34,711 nt of DNA from Acinetobacter brisouii (lineage in GTDB: Bacteria > Pseudomonadota > Gammaproteobacteria > Pseudomonadales > Moraxellaceae), in contig NZ_BKNN01000029.1 of NCBI RefSeq assembly GCF_008993995.1, positions 1-34,711 of the forward strand, written 5' to 3'. A model generated the notes under the pieces. It saw nothing but the letters and a program-made list of their open reading frames with translations, had not been told where the DNA came from and did no database searches. Below, in pieces: positions 26,125 to 34,099 of the stretch (the first letter of the stretch is position 1; each line of letters starts with the position of its first letter). Both the position numbers and the translations under genes were made by a program.

Positions 26125-27758
26125 AAGTCCGTGCAGATATCATGAAGCTTTCAAAAAGCATGCATACATGGGTCGGGATTTTTGCAGGAATTCTGCTCTT
26201 TATCTGCTTTTTTGCAGGCGGCTTAAGCATGTTTCAGCATCAACTGAGCCAGTGGGCAACGCCTCCTAATCAAGTCCTACCCGCCGTACAAATTCAGCAA
26301 CTCAATCAGTTAATTGCCAATGTCCAACAGCAACACCCCGCAGCGCAAAAGAGCTTTACCTTAAATTTAAACTCGACTGAATTTCATTATGCTCCCATGA
26401 TGTGGACAGAAGGTCGCGGTGGTGGACGCCATGCGGTCGATGCAACTCAAAAAACATGGCTTGCCAGCTTAGATGAACACGGTCAGACCCTCATCAAACA
26501 AGAACCTTTGGCACAACCAGGACATTTGATTGAGCAATTACATGAAACAGCAGGCATTCCTGGAACACTTGGACATGACAGTTTAGGTGTGACCTTAATG
26601 GGTGTGGTGTGCGTCTTGTATTTTCTCGCCTTATTTTCAGGTTTGATTTTACTACTACCCACGTTGGTCAAAAACTTTTTTGCCATTCGTGCGGGGAAAA
26701 ATAAAAAACGTTTCTGGCTCGACACTCACAATGTGATTGGGATTACCAGTTTGCCTTTTCATGTCATCATTAGTGTAACTGTGGTGGTTTTTGCATTTCA
26801 TGATATTTTTTATGACACGCTACAGTTTGCATCTAAACAGAAAAAATCATTTTTCCCGCCCCCAGCAGAACAGGTCATTGATCAAGCTGTACCAAAATTA
26901 GATATCAATCAGATTTTAGCTCAAGTCAAAAAAGTTTCACCTGAGTATTCCGTAAGTTATATTCAATTCAATAACTTGAACCAACCTGAAAAAGCCAATG
27001 CACGCATTGCAGTTTATAGCAGTGATCAAATGCTACGCGGTGCAACACAAGACTTTATGACCATGAACCCCTATAAAGTCAGTGAATACAACAACAAATT
27101 TCTAAATACTCAAACAGGTGCTTGGAATAAACTCGTCAATTCGATGTTCAGCCTACACTTTGGTAGTTTTGGTGGCACAGGGATTCGCTGGATGTATGTT
27201 TTACTGGGCTTGGCGGGCGCATTTTTGTTCTACTCAGGCAATATTTTATGGGTAGAAACTCGTGCTCGTAAACGCAAAAATCCGAATGATGCGATTCCTG
27301 AGCAGCGTAAAGATGTGCGTTTATTAGCCAGTTTAACCATTGGCAGTTGTTTAGGTTGTGTCTTGGCGATTTTTAGTAGTATGTTAATCGGCAAATGGAG
27401 TTATGCCCTCTTTAACCCATTGCCGATCACTTTAAATCAACTGTTTATTTATATTTATTATGTGGTGTTCTTAGGCAGTATTGGCTATGCATTTGCAATT
27501 GGTGCAGCCAAAGCATTACCGCAGTTTTTACTGGCGATTGCAGTAGTTTTGCTCGCAATTCCAATGACTGCAATTGTGTCCTATCTCATGCCAAGTTTAG
27601 GGTTATGGCATTACACAGGTGATCTGATTTGGATTGATATTATTGCCTTACTGATCGGTTTCGTGTTTTTACGTTTTTATCGACAAGCCAAACGGCGCTC
27701 TAAAACAGCCGATCAAGGCTCATTATGGGCGGTTTCTGCTTCGACAAGCCTGTCATAA
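26121..27758 (+). CDS. PepSY-domain inner-membrane protein (PiuB/FoxB-like)
   Basis: A 545-aa protein of the PepSY-associated membrane family. Some members are thought to act as inner-membrane reductases that release iron from siderophores. An N-terminal membrane anchor (HTWVGIFAGILLFICFFAGG, about residues 14-33), a periplasmic PepSY region with DEHGQ and HLIEQLHETAG, then several membrane helices with conserved histidines (WLDTHNVIGITSLPFHVI; NSMFSLHFGSFGG) that could bind haem or metal. The ATG at 26121 overlaps the upstream stop; a frame open to 26046 lies inside the previous gene and is rejected. Last gene of the iron cluster; a 14-bp hairpin follows. Confidence 0.9.
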   Translation: MKVRADIMKLSKSMHTWVGIFAGILLFICFFAGGLSMFQHQLSQWATPPNQVLPAVQIQQLNQLIANVQQQHPAAQKSFTLNLNSTEFHYAPMMWTEGRGGGRHAVDATQKTWLASLDEHGQTLIKQEPLAQPGHLIEQLHETAGIPGTLGHDSLGVTLMGVVCVLYFLALFSGLILLLPTLVKNFFAIRAGKNKKRFWLDTHNVIGITSLPFHVIISVTVVVFAFHDIFYDTLQFASKQKKSFFPPPAEQVIDQAVPKLDINQILAQVKKVSPEYSVSYIQFNNLNQPEKANARIAVYSSDQMLRGATQDFMTMNPYKVSEYNNKFLNTQTGAWNKLVNSMFSLHFGSFGGTGIRWMYVLLGLAGAFLFYSGNILWVETRARKRKNPNDAIPEQRKDVRLLASLTIGSCLGCVLAIFSSMLIGKWSYALFNPLPITLNQLFIYIYYVVFLGSIGYAFAIGAAKALPQFLLAIAVVLLAIPMTAIVSYLMPSLGLWHYTGDLIWIDIIALLIGFVFLRFYRQAKRRSKTADQGSLWAVSASTSLS

Positions 27759-27764
27759 GCATAT

Positions 27765-27801
27765 GCTTTAGATTTGGCAGAAGTTAAGCCAAATCTAAAG
27801 C
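27765..27801. repeat. 14-bp perfect hairpin after the iron cluster
   Basis: The arms GCTTTAGATTTGGC and GCCAAATCTAAAGC are fully complementary around a 9-base loop. No T-run follows, so it may be an mRNA 3' end stabiliser or a Rho-assisted end rather than an intrinsic terminator. Confidence 0.65.
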
Positions 27802-27928
27802 CACCTTTAATCCGACAGATTTGCTATGCTTTACATTCTCTAAAATTATTCTTCTTTATCTACATGCAAGTTACGCCACCTTAATTTCTCGTTTTCTGCC
27901 TGAGTAATTTTTCCATCATTGGCTATTC

Positions 27929-27977
27929 GGCTCGTGATGTGGTGTCGTCTGTGTGTCTATATATCACATCACGAGCC
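27929..27977 (+). promoter_or_regulatory. Long hairpin in the 5' leader of the SulP gene
   Basis: The arms GGCTCGTGATGTG (27929-27941) and CACATCACGAGCC (27965-27977) pair perfectly over 13 bp. Four more inner pairs (two G-U) shorten the loop to about 15 bases. TAATGATTTTTT follows, so it could act as an attenuator. It ends 33 bp before the ATG. Confidence 0.55.
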
Positions 27978-28010
27978 TAATGATTTTTTCTTTTGAATTA
28001 GGTTTTTTCT

Positions 28011-29474
28011 ATGTTTTCAACGTATCGACAGCAATGGTTCGGTCATATTCGTGCCGATATTTTGTCGGGTCTTGTCGTCGGCTTGGCACTGATTCCTGAA
28101 GCAATTGCGTTCTCGATTATTGCTGGGGTTGACCCGAAAATCGGTTTGTATGCTTCATTTTCAATGGCAGTCGTGATTGCGATTGTCGGTGGTCGACCTG
28201 CCATGATTTCTGCGGCTACAGGAGCAATGGCGCTCCTCATGGTCACGTTAGTCAAAGAGCATGGTTTACAATATTTATTTGCCACCACCATTTTGACAGG
28301 GCTTTTACAGATCATCGCAGGGAAAATTCGTCTTGCCAATCTGATGCGTTTTGTCTCTAAATCGGTGGTGATTGGGTTTGTAAATGCCCTCGCTATTTTG
28401 ATTTTTATGGCGCAGCTTCCTGCTTTATACAACGTCAGTGCTTGGGTCTATGTCTTTGTTGCACTGGGTCTTGCGATTATTTATCTGTTCCCTTACGTGC
28501 CTAAAATTGGCAAGCAAATTCCATCACCACTGGTTTGTATTATTGTGATTACTGCTTTGGCTTTGCTGTTTAATGTGCATGTGCCAACCGTCGGCGACAT
28601 GGGTAAACTGCCTGACACACTGCCGATGTTTTTGATTCCGAATATTCCTTTGAACTTGGAAACCTTACAGATCATCTTCCCTTATGCAGCAGCCATGGCA
28701 GCCGTGGGCTTACTTGAGTCGATGATGACCGCAACTATTGTCGATGACATGACCCATACTACCAGCAACAAACATCAAGAATGTGTAGGACAAGGCGTTG
28801 CCAACATCGTGACAGGTTTCATGGGTGGGATGGCAGGTTGTGCCATGATTGGACAGTCCATGATTAATATTAAATCAGGGGGTCGTGGACGTTTGTCGAC
28901 ATTCTTTGCGGGCGTGTTCTTGTTTATTTTGGTGGTATTTATTCACGACTGGCTGAAAGTCATCCCAATGGCAGCCTTGGTTGCAGTCATGATTATGGTG
29001 TCCATCAGTACCTTTGAATGGAAATCGCTCACCCAATTTCATAAAAATCCAAGTAGCAGCAATGTGGTGATGATTGCCACCGTGATTGTAGTTTTAGCCA
29101 CGCATAATTTGGCGCTCGGTGTGATTACAGGGGTACTTTTATCTTCAGTATTTCTTGCCAACAAACTGGAAAAACAATTGCAGTGTCAAATTACCGATAC
29201 GGATGAACAGCGCATCTATCAAATTCAGGGGCAAGTGTTTTTTAGCTCAGCCAAAAAGTTTGCTCAATTATTTGAATATCAACATAGTCAAAATCGAATT
29301 GTGATTGATCTGGAACAGGCACACCTTTGGGATGTAACTTCAATTGAAACGCTAGATCAGGTGATTGGCAAATTTAAACGCAATGGAATGGACTGTGAAA
29401 TTCGCGGATTGAATGCTGCCAGTGTGCAGTTGCTACAACAACATGCCACACAGGCGCAGTTACATTTGAGTTAA
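28011..29474 (+). CDS. SulP-family inorganic anion transporter with STAS domain
   Basis: Inner-membrane anion transporter; the family moves sulfate, bicarbonate or similar anions, often with Na+ or H+. Length is 487 aa. The N-terminal SulP core (from [21 protein letters not shown]) has about 11-14 membrane segments with the conserved GLYASF, GPA-like [13 protein letters not shown] and the [13 protein letters not shown] segment. A short C-terminal STAS domain occupies about residues 400-480 ([36 protein letters not shown]). It belongs to the shorter bacterial SulP proteins; the substrate cannot be told. TTAGG lies 8 bp before the ATG. Confidence 0.93.
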   Translation: MFSTYRQQWFGHIRADILSGLVVGLALIPEAIAFSIIAGVDPKIGLYASFSMAVVIAIVGGRPAMISAATGAMALLMVTLVKEHGLQYLFATTILTGLLQIIAGKIRLANLMRFVSKSVVIGFVNALAILIFMAQLPALYNVSAWVYVFVALGLAIIYLFPYVPKIGKQIPSPLVCIIVITALALLFNVHVPTVGDMGKLPDTLPMFLIPNIPLNLETLQIIFPYAAAMAAVGLLESMMTATIVDDMTHTTSNKHQECVGQGVANIVTGFMGGMAGCAMIGQSMINIKSGGRGRLSTFFAGVFLFILVVFIHDWLKVIPMAALVAVMIMVSISTFEWKSLTQFHKNPSSSNVVMIATVIVVLATHNLALGVITGVLLSSVFLANKLEKQLQCQITDTDEQRIYQIQGQVFFSSAKKFAQLFEYQHSQNRIVIDLEQAHLWDVTSIETLDQVIGKFKRNGMDCEIRGLNAASVQLLQQHATQAQLHLS

Positions 29475-29502
29475 GCTAAGTTCAAAACTTAAAATCAAAA
29501 AT

Positions 29503-29528
29503 TGCAGGCATTTCCGCCTGCATTTTTT
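29503..29528. terminator. Bidirectional intrinsic terminator
   Basis: The stem TGCAGGC / GCCTGCA, 6-base loop, six T after it, and an A-rich stretch before it. It separates the convergent SulP and permease genes; the permease stop codon lies in the T-run. Confidence 0.9.
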
Positions 29529-31041
29529 ATGAATGAGATTTGGCACGAAGCTGAGCAGCATATTCTACTGCATCACCCTCAGGCGCTTGTGATTTGTTAT
29601 AAGGTTTTGCCACAAACATATAGACCAAACCACTGCCAATCACAAAACCAAGACCAATCAAGACAATCCAGCGGTCAACAAATGAATTACCCGTTGCTGG
29701 TTGAGCCAGTAAGTAAATCGCAAAGATGCCGTACGCCAGTGCCAAGATGTTGATGATCATCCCCCAAGCACCAACAGTCCACTCACCTGCGGGTTTCCAG
29801 CCTTTAAAACGCTGACGCAGTGCCGCCAAAACCACCATTTGAAATGAGCAATAAATCCCGATCACAGCAAAGGCAGTAATACGTGCCAAGCTGTCTGGCT
29901 GGAAGTAAACCAAGAAACATAGCAAAATCGGCAGGATACAGCTCACAATCATGGCATTGTCAGGGACACCTTGTTTTGACAATTTTGCCATCCAACGGCT
30001 ATTTGGCAACATTTCATCACGCGCAAACGAGAACACCAAACGGCTTAAAGCCGCTTGTAATGACAAAATACACGACAGCATCGCGACAATCGCAATCACG
30101 ATAAAGATATTCGCGCCAGTTGTGCCGAGTGCTTCATTTAAAATCGCAGGAATCGGGTCAGTAATTTTACCCGATACGATTTGTAGCAAGTTTGGAGATG
30201 CCATCAAATAACCAAGTACCGACAAAATTGCAGATACCGCACCAAACACGATACTTAAAATCATGGCAACAGGAATTTGACGACTTGGGTTTTGTACTTC
30301 TTCTGCCACGTTACCGCAAGCTTCAAAACCGAAGAACATGAACAAGCCCAACAAAGATGCTGACATAAAGGCGCTAAAGTAAGAACCATTGCTTGCCAAC
30401 ACGCCCATTGAATCAAATACCACAGAGAATGGTTGTGCACGGTGGAAAATTAGCAAGTATAAACCTAAGCCAATCACACTCAGGATTTCACACCAAAACC
30501 CGATCCGTGCAACACGTGCCAAGTTTTTTGTGCCTGACATGTTCACCACCATAATCACCAACAGCAAAATCACTGAAGTGACAAGGTTATTCATTGCCGT
30601 TGGAGCGAAATGGAGTAATGACAATACAAAGCCGCTACTGTATTCCACAATCGAAGTAACTGTGACTACCAAAGCCCAGAGATAAATCCATGCTGCCATC
30701 CACGCGTATTTACGCCCCCATAAACGCCGCGCCCACGGATACAATCCGCCTGTAATTGGATACTGTGAGGCTGTTTCCCCAAACACCATCGCCACCAATA
30801 ACTGCCCAATTGCAACAATTAAAATCCACCAAATTGATGGTGGCCCCGCCAGAGTAATCGCCAGTGCAAACAGTGAATACACGGCGGTCAATGGTGATAA
30901 ATAGGTAAAGCCCAACGAGAAATTTGAAATCAGACCAATGGAGCGTTCAAACTGGGTGGCTTCTTGATCTACTGCATGTGCGATGTGTTTGACTTCATCG
31001 ACCACCAGTCCCACATCTTCTTTAATCGAATGTTTTGTCAT
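29527..31041 (-). CDS. APC-superfamily amino acid/amine permease
   Basis: A 504-aa inner-membrane permease with about 12 hydrophobic segments. Features of the amino acid-choline transporter group: GLYPWARRLWGRKYAWMAAW after ETASQYPITG, FGFEACGNVAEEVQNPSRQIP, and SRLVFSFARDEMLPNSRW. GABA, other amino acids or an amine are plausible substrates, in line with the aldehyde dehydrogenase gene upstream on the same strand. A good ribosome site (AAGGA) lies 6 bp before the ATG. The 114-bp gap after the NTF2-like gene holds a hairpin but no clear terminator, so it is probably the third gene of the operon. Confidence 0.92.
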   Translation of the reverse strand: MTKHSIKEDVGLVVDEVKHIAHAVDQEATQFERSIGLISNFSLGFTYLSPLTAVYSLFALAITLAGPPSIWWILIVAIGQLLVAMVFGETASQYPITGGLYPWARRLWGRKYAWMAAWIYLWALVVTVTSIVEYSSGFVLSLLHFAPTAMNNLVTSVILLLVIMVVNMSGTKNLARVARIGFWCEILSVIGLGLYLLIFHRAQPFSVVFDSMGVLASNGSYFSAFMSASLLGLFMFFGFEACGNVAEEVQNPSRQIPVAMILSIVFGAVSAILSVLGYLMASPNLLQIVSGKITDPIPAILNEALGTTGANIFIVIAIVAMLSCILSLQAALSRLVFSFARDEMLPNSRWMAKLSKQGVPDNAMIVSCILPILLCFLVYFQPDSLARITAFAVIGIYCSFQMVVLAALRQRFKGWKPAGEWTVGAWGMIINILALAYGIFAIYLLAQPATGNSFVDRWIVLIGLGFVIGSGLVYMFVAKPYNKSQAPEGDAVEYAAQLRAKSHS

Positions 31042-31113
31042 GTTATTTCCTTATATTGCCCTTGTCCTTTGCTCAAAAGCAGATCAGAACAAGTATGCTC
31101 GGAATTGCCAAAA

Positions 31114-31145
31114 TGGGAATTGAGTATGCCCCAACCCAATTCCCA
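31114..31145 (-). promoter_or_regulatory. Hairpin between the NTF2-like and permease genes
   Basis: The arms TGGGAATTG and CAATTCCCA (9 bp) flank a 14-base loop, without a T-run on either side. It may mark an mRNA processing or stability point inside the operon. Confidence 0.45.
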
Positions 31146-31155
31146 TCTAACGATC

Positions 31156-31635
31156 TTACCAACCCAATTGTTTGTTAAAGCCTAAAGCGTCGTAGTAATC
31201 GCCCTGATAGGTAATTTTGCCGTTATGAATACGGACAAAACTCACCCCTTCAAAGGATAACGGCTTGCCTGTTGCAGGAGTTTCTTTACTCCATGCGCCT
31301 GTATTGGTTCCGCTAAAACGCCATTGAAATGAAATGCCATCTTTACTAACCAATGGCTTACTGATCATTTCCCATTTCAAATTGGGTACAGCACCTACAA
31401 AAACTTTAATGACATTATCGCGTGCGGCTACACGCCCTTTTTGCGGTGTGCCAACGGTGACATCGTAGTAGACAGCATCTTGTGCCAAATATTTCGATGC
31501 TTTTTCAGCATCATGTGCATTCCACGCTGCCATATAGGCTTGAATCACTTTTTGTGGATCTTCTTGTGCGGCATGTGCTGCGCCAACCAATGCCATTAAA
31601 GTCATAAAACTAAACGCACGAACGGTCTGTTGCAT
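31156..31635 (-). CDS. Secreted NTF2/SnoaL-like protein
   Basis: A 159-aa protein with a signal peptide (cleavage expected after AHA near residue 22) and a cone-shaped NTF2-like domain (YMAAWNAHDAEKASKYLAQDAVYYDV ... IHNGKITYQGDYYDALGF, quoted in part: AAWNAHDAEKA and HNGKITYQGDYYD). Such domains serve as enzymes (ester or polyketide cyclases, isomerases) or as binding modules; the reaction here is unknown. It is probably periplasmic. A GAGAGGA ribosome site precedes the ATG. It lies 33 bp after the aldehyde dehydrogenase gene, so it is likely in its operon. Confidence 0.85.
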   Translation of the reverse strand: MQQTVRAFSFMTLMALVGAAHAAQEDPQKVIQAYMAAWNAHDAEKASKYLAQDAVYYDVTVGTPQKGRVAARDNVIKVFVGAVPNLKWEMISKPLVSKDGISFQWRFSGTNTGAWSKETPATGKPLSFEGVSFVRIHNGKITYQGDYYDALGFNKQLGW

Positions 31636-31668
31636 ATTCCTCTCCCCGATTGGAATGTATTTTTAAAA

Positions 31669-33102
31669 TTAATCTTCGTAAGCACTCATGACATGTTTAA
31701 TACGGGTATATTCCTCGAAGCCGTAGCCCGATAAATCTTTGCCGTAACCTGATTTTTTAAAGCCGCCGTGTGGCATTTCTGCGGTCAATGGAATGTGGGT
31801 ATTGATCCATACCGTACCAAAATCCAAATCACGAGATAGACGCATGGCACGTGAGTGATCTTTCGTCCAGACACTCGATGCCAAGCCATATTCCACATCA
31901 TTGGCTTTGTCTAAAGCATCAGCTTCGTCGCTAAATTTCTGTACGGTAATGATTGGCCCAAAGATTTCGGTTTGTACCACTTCATCATGCTGCGCCAAAC
32001 CTGTGATGACCGTTGGCTCAAAATAGAAGCCTGCTTGCTCGGCTTTTTTGCCACCTGTTTCAATTTTGGCGTGTGCGGGTAAGCGTTCAATAAAACCTTG
32101 AATACGTTGAAGTTGCCCTGCATTATTTAGCGCACCATATAAAGCGTCTTGATCATCTGGCAAACCAAACTGGGTATTTTTGGCAGCATTCACCAGTTTT
32201 TCTACAAACTGATCATGCACCTGATCGGCAACCAAAACACGGGTTGCTGCGGTACAGTCTTGACCCGCATTGAAGTAGCCAGCGAGTGCAATGTGTTCAG
32301 CAGCTTTGTCCAAATCGGCATCTTCAAAAATCAATACAGGGGCTTTACCACCCAGTTCCAAATGCGCTTTGGCAAGATTGGCTGCGGCTGATGCTGCCAC
32401 TTGTAAACCTGCACGAACTGAACCTGTAATTGACACCAGTGCAGGCACACGATGCGATACCACTAAAGAACCTGCTTCGGCATTGCCAAGTACCACGTTA
32501 AATACGCCTTTTGGAAATAATGGCGCTGCAAGTTCTGCCAATAACAAGGTACTTTCTGGTGTGGTATCACTTGGTTTAAGCACCACGGTATTGCCTGCGG
32601 CTAAAGCAGGTGCAATTTTCCATACTGCCATTAAAAATGGATAATTCCACGGTGCAACCTGCCCGACCACACCTAAGGGTTCACGGCGAATGCTTGAGGT
32701 GGTTCCCTGTAAATATTCCCCTGTCGATTTGCCTTCCAAGCAGCGTGCTGCTCCTGCAAAGAAGCGAATTTGATCTGCTGCGGCAGCCACTTCTTCAGAA
32801 GCAATCAAATGTTTGAGCTGTCCTGTATTACGGCTTTGGGCTTCAACTAAACGTTCTGAATGTTGTTCAATCGTATCTGCAAGGGCTAACAGTGCCTTTT
32901 GACGAACCGATGGCGTTGCTTTTCCCCACACTGCAAACGCTGATTTTGCCGCCTGATACGCCGCGTTGACTTCAGCTTCTGTAGCATTCGGTGATTGGGC
33001 ATACACCTCACCTGTCACGGGACTGACAAGGTCAAAGTATGTTCCACCCAGCGATTCAACATATTCCCCATTAATAAAATGTTTTAACTTTTGTATGCTC
33101 AT
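31669..33102 (-). CDS. NAD-dependent aldehyde dehydrogenase, aminobutyraldehyde type
   Basis: Oxidises an aldehyde to the acid. Length is 477 aa. Motifs in order: the substrate/NAD region VGQVAPWNYPFLMAVWKIAP, the glycine motif SITGSVRAG, catalytic Glu in LELGGKAPVL, catalytic Cys in NAGQDCTAATRV, and EIFGPIITV near the C-terminus. The GQDCTA active site and overall sequence resemble 4-aminobutyraldehyde dehydrogenase (PatD/Prr), used in putrescine breakdown to GABA; an indole- or other aldehyde is possible. First gene of a likely operon with an NTF2-like protein and an APC permease. A decayed GlxA-type regulator lies divergently upstream and may once have controlled it. Confidence 0.93.
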   Translation of the reverse strand: MSIQKLKHFINGEYVESLGGTYFDLVSPVTGEVYAQSPNATEAEVNAAYQAAKSAFAVWGKATPSVRQKALLALADTIEQHSERLVEAQSRNTGQLKHLIASEEVAAAADQIRFFAGAARCLEGKSTGEYLQGTTSSIRREPLGVVGQVAPWNYPFLMAVWKIAPALAAGNTVVLKPSDTTPESTLLLAELAAPLFPKGVFNVVLGNAEAGSLVVSHRVPALVSITGSVRAGLQVAASAAANLAKAHLELGGKAPVLIFEDADLDKAAEHIALAGYFNAGQDCTAATRVLVADQVHDQFVEKLVNAAKNTQFGLPDDQDALYGALNNAGQLQRIQGFIERLPAHAKIETGGKKAEQAGFYFEPTVITGLAQHDEVVQTEIFGPIITVQKFSDEADALDKANDVEYGLASSVWTKDHSRAMRLSRDLDFGTVWINTHIPLTAEMPHGGFKKSGYGKDLSGYGFEEYTRIKHVMSAYED

Positions 33103-33295
33103 TTCGTGTCGTATTCCCTATGTACAGTTATTTAAAATAATACCTATAATGTTATATGTATTATGTTTAAAAATTCCTGTCAATCACTTTTAGCAAAAAT
33201 ATTTGTTTAAGAAAAAACCATATTCAACAAGAAAAGCAGCAAAAAAGATTGAAAAATACGCTATCTATGTTTTTATTTTTGCCAAAGCTCGGTAG

Positions 33296-33314
33296 ATTGT
33301 GCAAAGAACACAAT
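33296..33314. promoter_or_regulatory. Operator-like inverted repeat
   Basis: ATTGTG-CAAAGAA-CACAAT, 6-bp perfect arms, lies in the divergent gap between the aldehyde dehydrogenase gene and the TerD/GlxA remnant, 37 bp before the latter. Confidence 0.4.
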
Positions 33315-33350
33315 AACTAGATTTGACACACTTTCTGACAAGGTAACCCA

Positions 33351-33617
33351 ATGATAGAACTGACACTTGGCGCCAATACTGCGCTCAATACCACTCAACT
33401 GACGGTAGACATCCAAGTGTTTGGTTTCAGTGCGGCAGAATTGGATTTTAGCGTCTACCGCCTTGCTCAGCAGAGCCAGAAAGTCCGTGGTGACGATGAC
33501 ATGATTTTTTACGGGCAACCACAAGATCAAGCCCGTAGTTTAAGTTTATCTTCAACAGCAGTGGGTGTCTGTTTAATGATGGATTTATCGCGCCAAGCCC
33601 CTGAAGTGGCTTGCTGA
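33351..33617 (+). pseudogene. TerD-domain protein remnant, truncated
   Basis: 88 codons with a real start: ATG with AGG 8 bp upstream. The sequence (IELTLGANTALN, LDFSVYRLAQQSQKVRG then DDDMIFYGQP, and MDLSRQAPEV) matches the first half of the TerD family, Ca-binding stress proteins of about 190 aa linked to tellurite resistance. The second half is missing. At about 33607 the sequence passes into GlxA-type regulator coding sequence in another frame, which suggests a deletion that joined two neighbouring genes. A short product could be made, but it lacks half the fold. Confidence 0.7.
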
Positions 33618-34099
33618 CTGAAACGCGTGAACCTTCTCCTGAATTACTAGAAGCCCTCAGAGACATTCATGCCGCCAAAGTGCCAATGATTGCTTTATGT
33701 TCAGGCTACTTTGTCTTGGGCAATGCAGGCTTACTCGATGGTCTAAATTGTGCCATTCACTTTACCACCCGAGATGAGTTTGCTACATTCCTCAAGTTAT
33801 CACCATTGTTGACCAGAGCTATGTGGAAGACCAAGGCATTTTGACTTGCCCAGGTGGAACAGCCATTGATTTGGCAGCACATCTGATACGTCAGCACTGC
33901 GGTGATATTCGGGCACATAAAACTCTGGAATATTTACTGGTCAATAGTGTAAAACCACGTGAACAAAAAGCTGAGAAAATTACTTTAAACCAACCCAATA
34001 CTTATGAAAATATTATGCTTCATCAAGCAATTGACTATATGCGTGACAATCTTGCATCACACATCACCTTAAAAGAAGTGGCTGAGCATGTAAATAATG
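33606..34099 (+). pseudogene. GlxA-type AraC regulator remnant, frameshifted and cut by the IS
   Basis: The frame from 33606 reads the middle of a DJ-1/PfpI-like sensor domain (ELLEALRDIHAAKVPMIALC then SGYFVLGNAGLLDG, ending near FATF). At 33790 one base is missing: the match continues one frame over as PQVITIVDQSYVEDQGILTC then PGGTAIDLAAHLIRQHCGD. It then enters the AraC HTH (MLHQAIDYMRDNLASHITLK then EVAEHVNN) and stops at the IS end. The first part of the sensor domain is also missing. Three lesions (5' deletion, frameshift, IS) make it a clear pseudogene. Its position suggests it once controlled the aldehyde dehydrogenase operon. Confidence 0.82.

Noticed and set aside
32291-32644. 117-codon frame opposite the aldehyde dehydrogenase
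   Set aside because: It is antisense to a strongly conserved gene and has low-complexity A/S/T-rich content typical of shadow frames.
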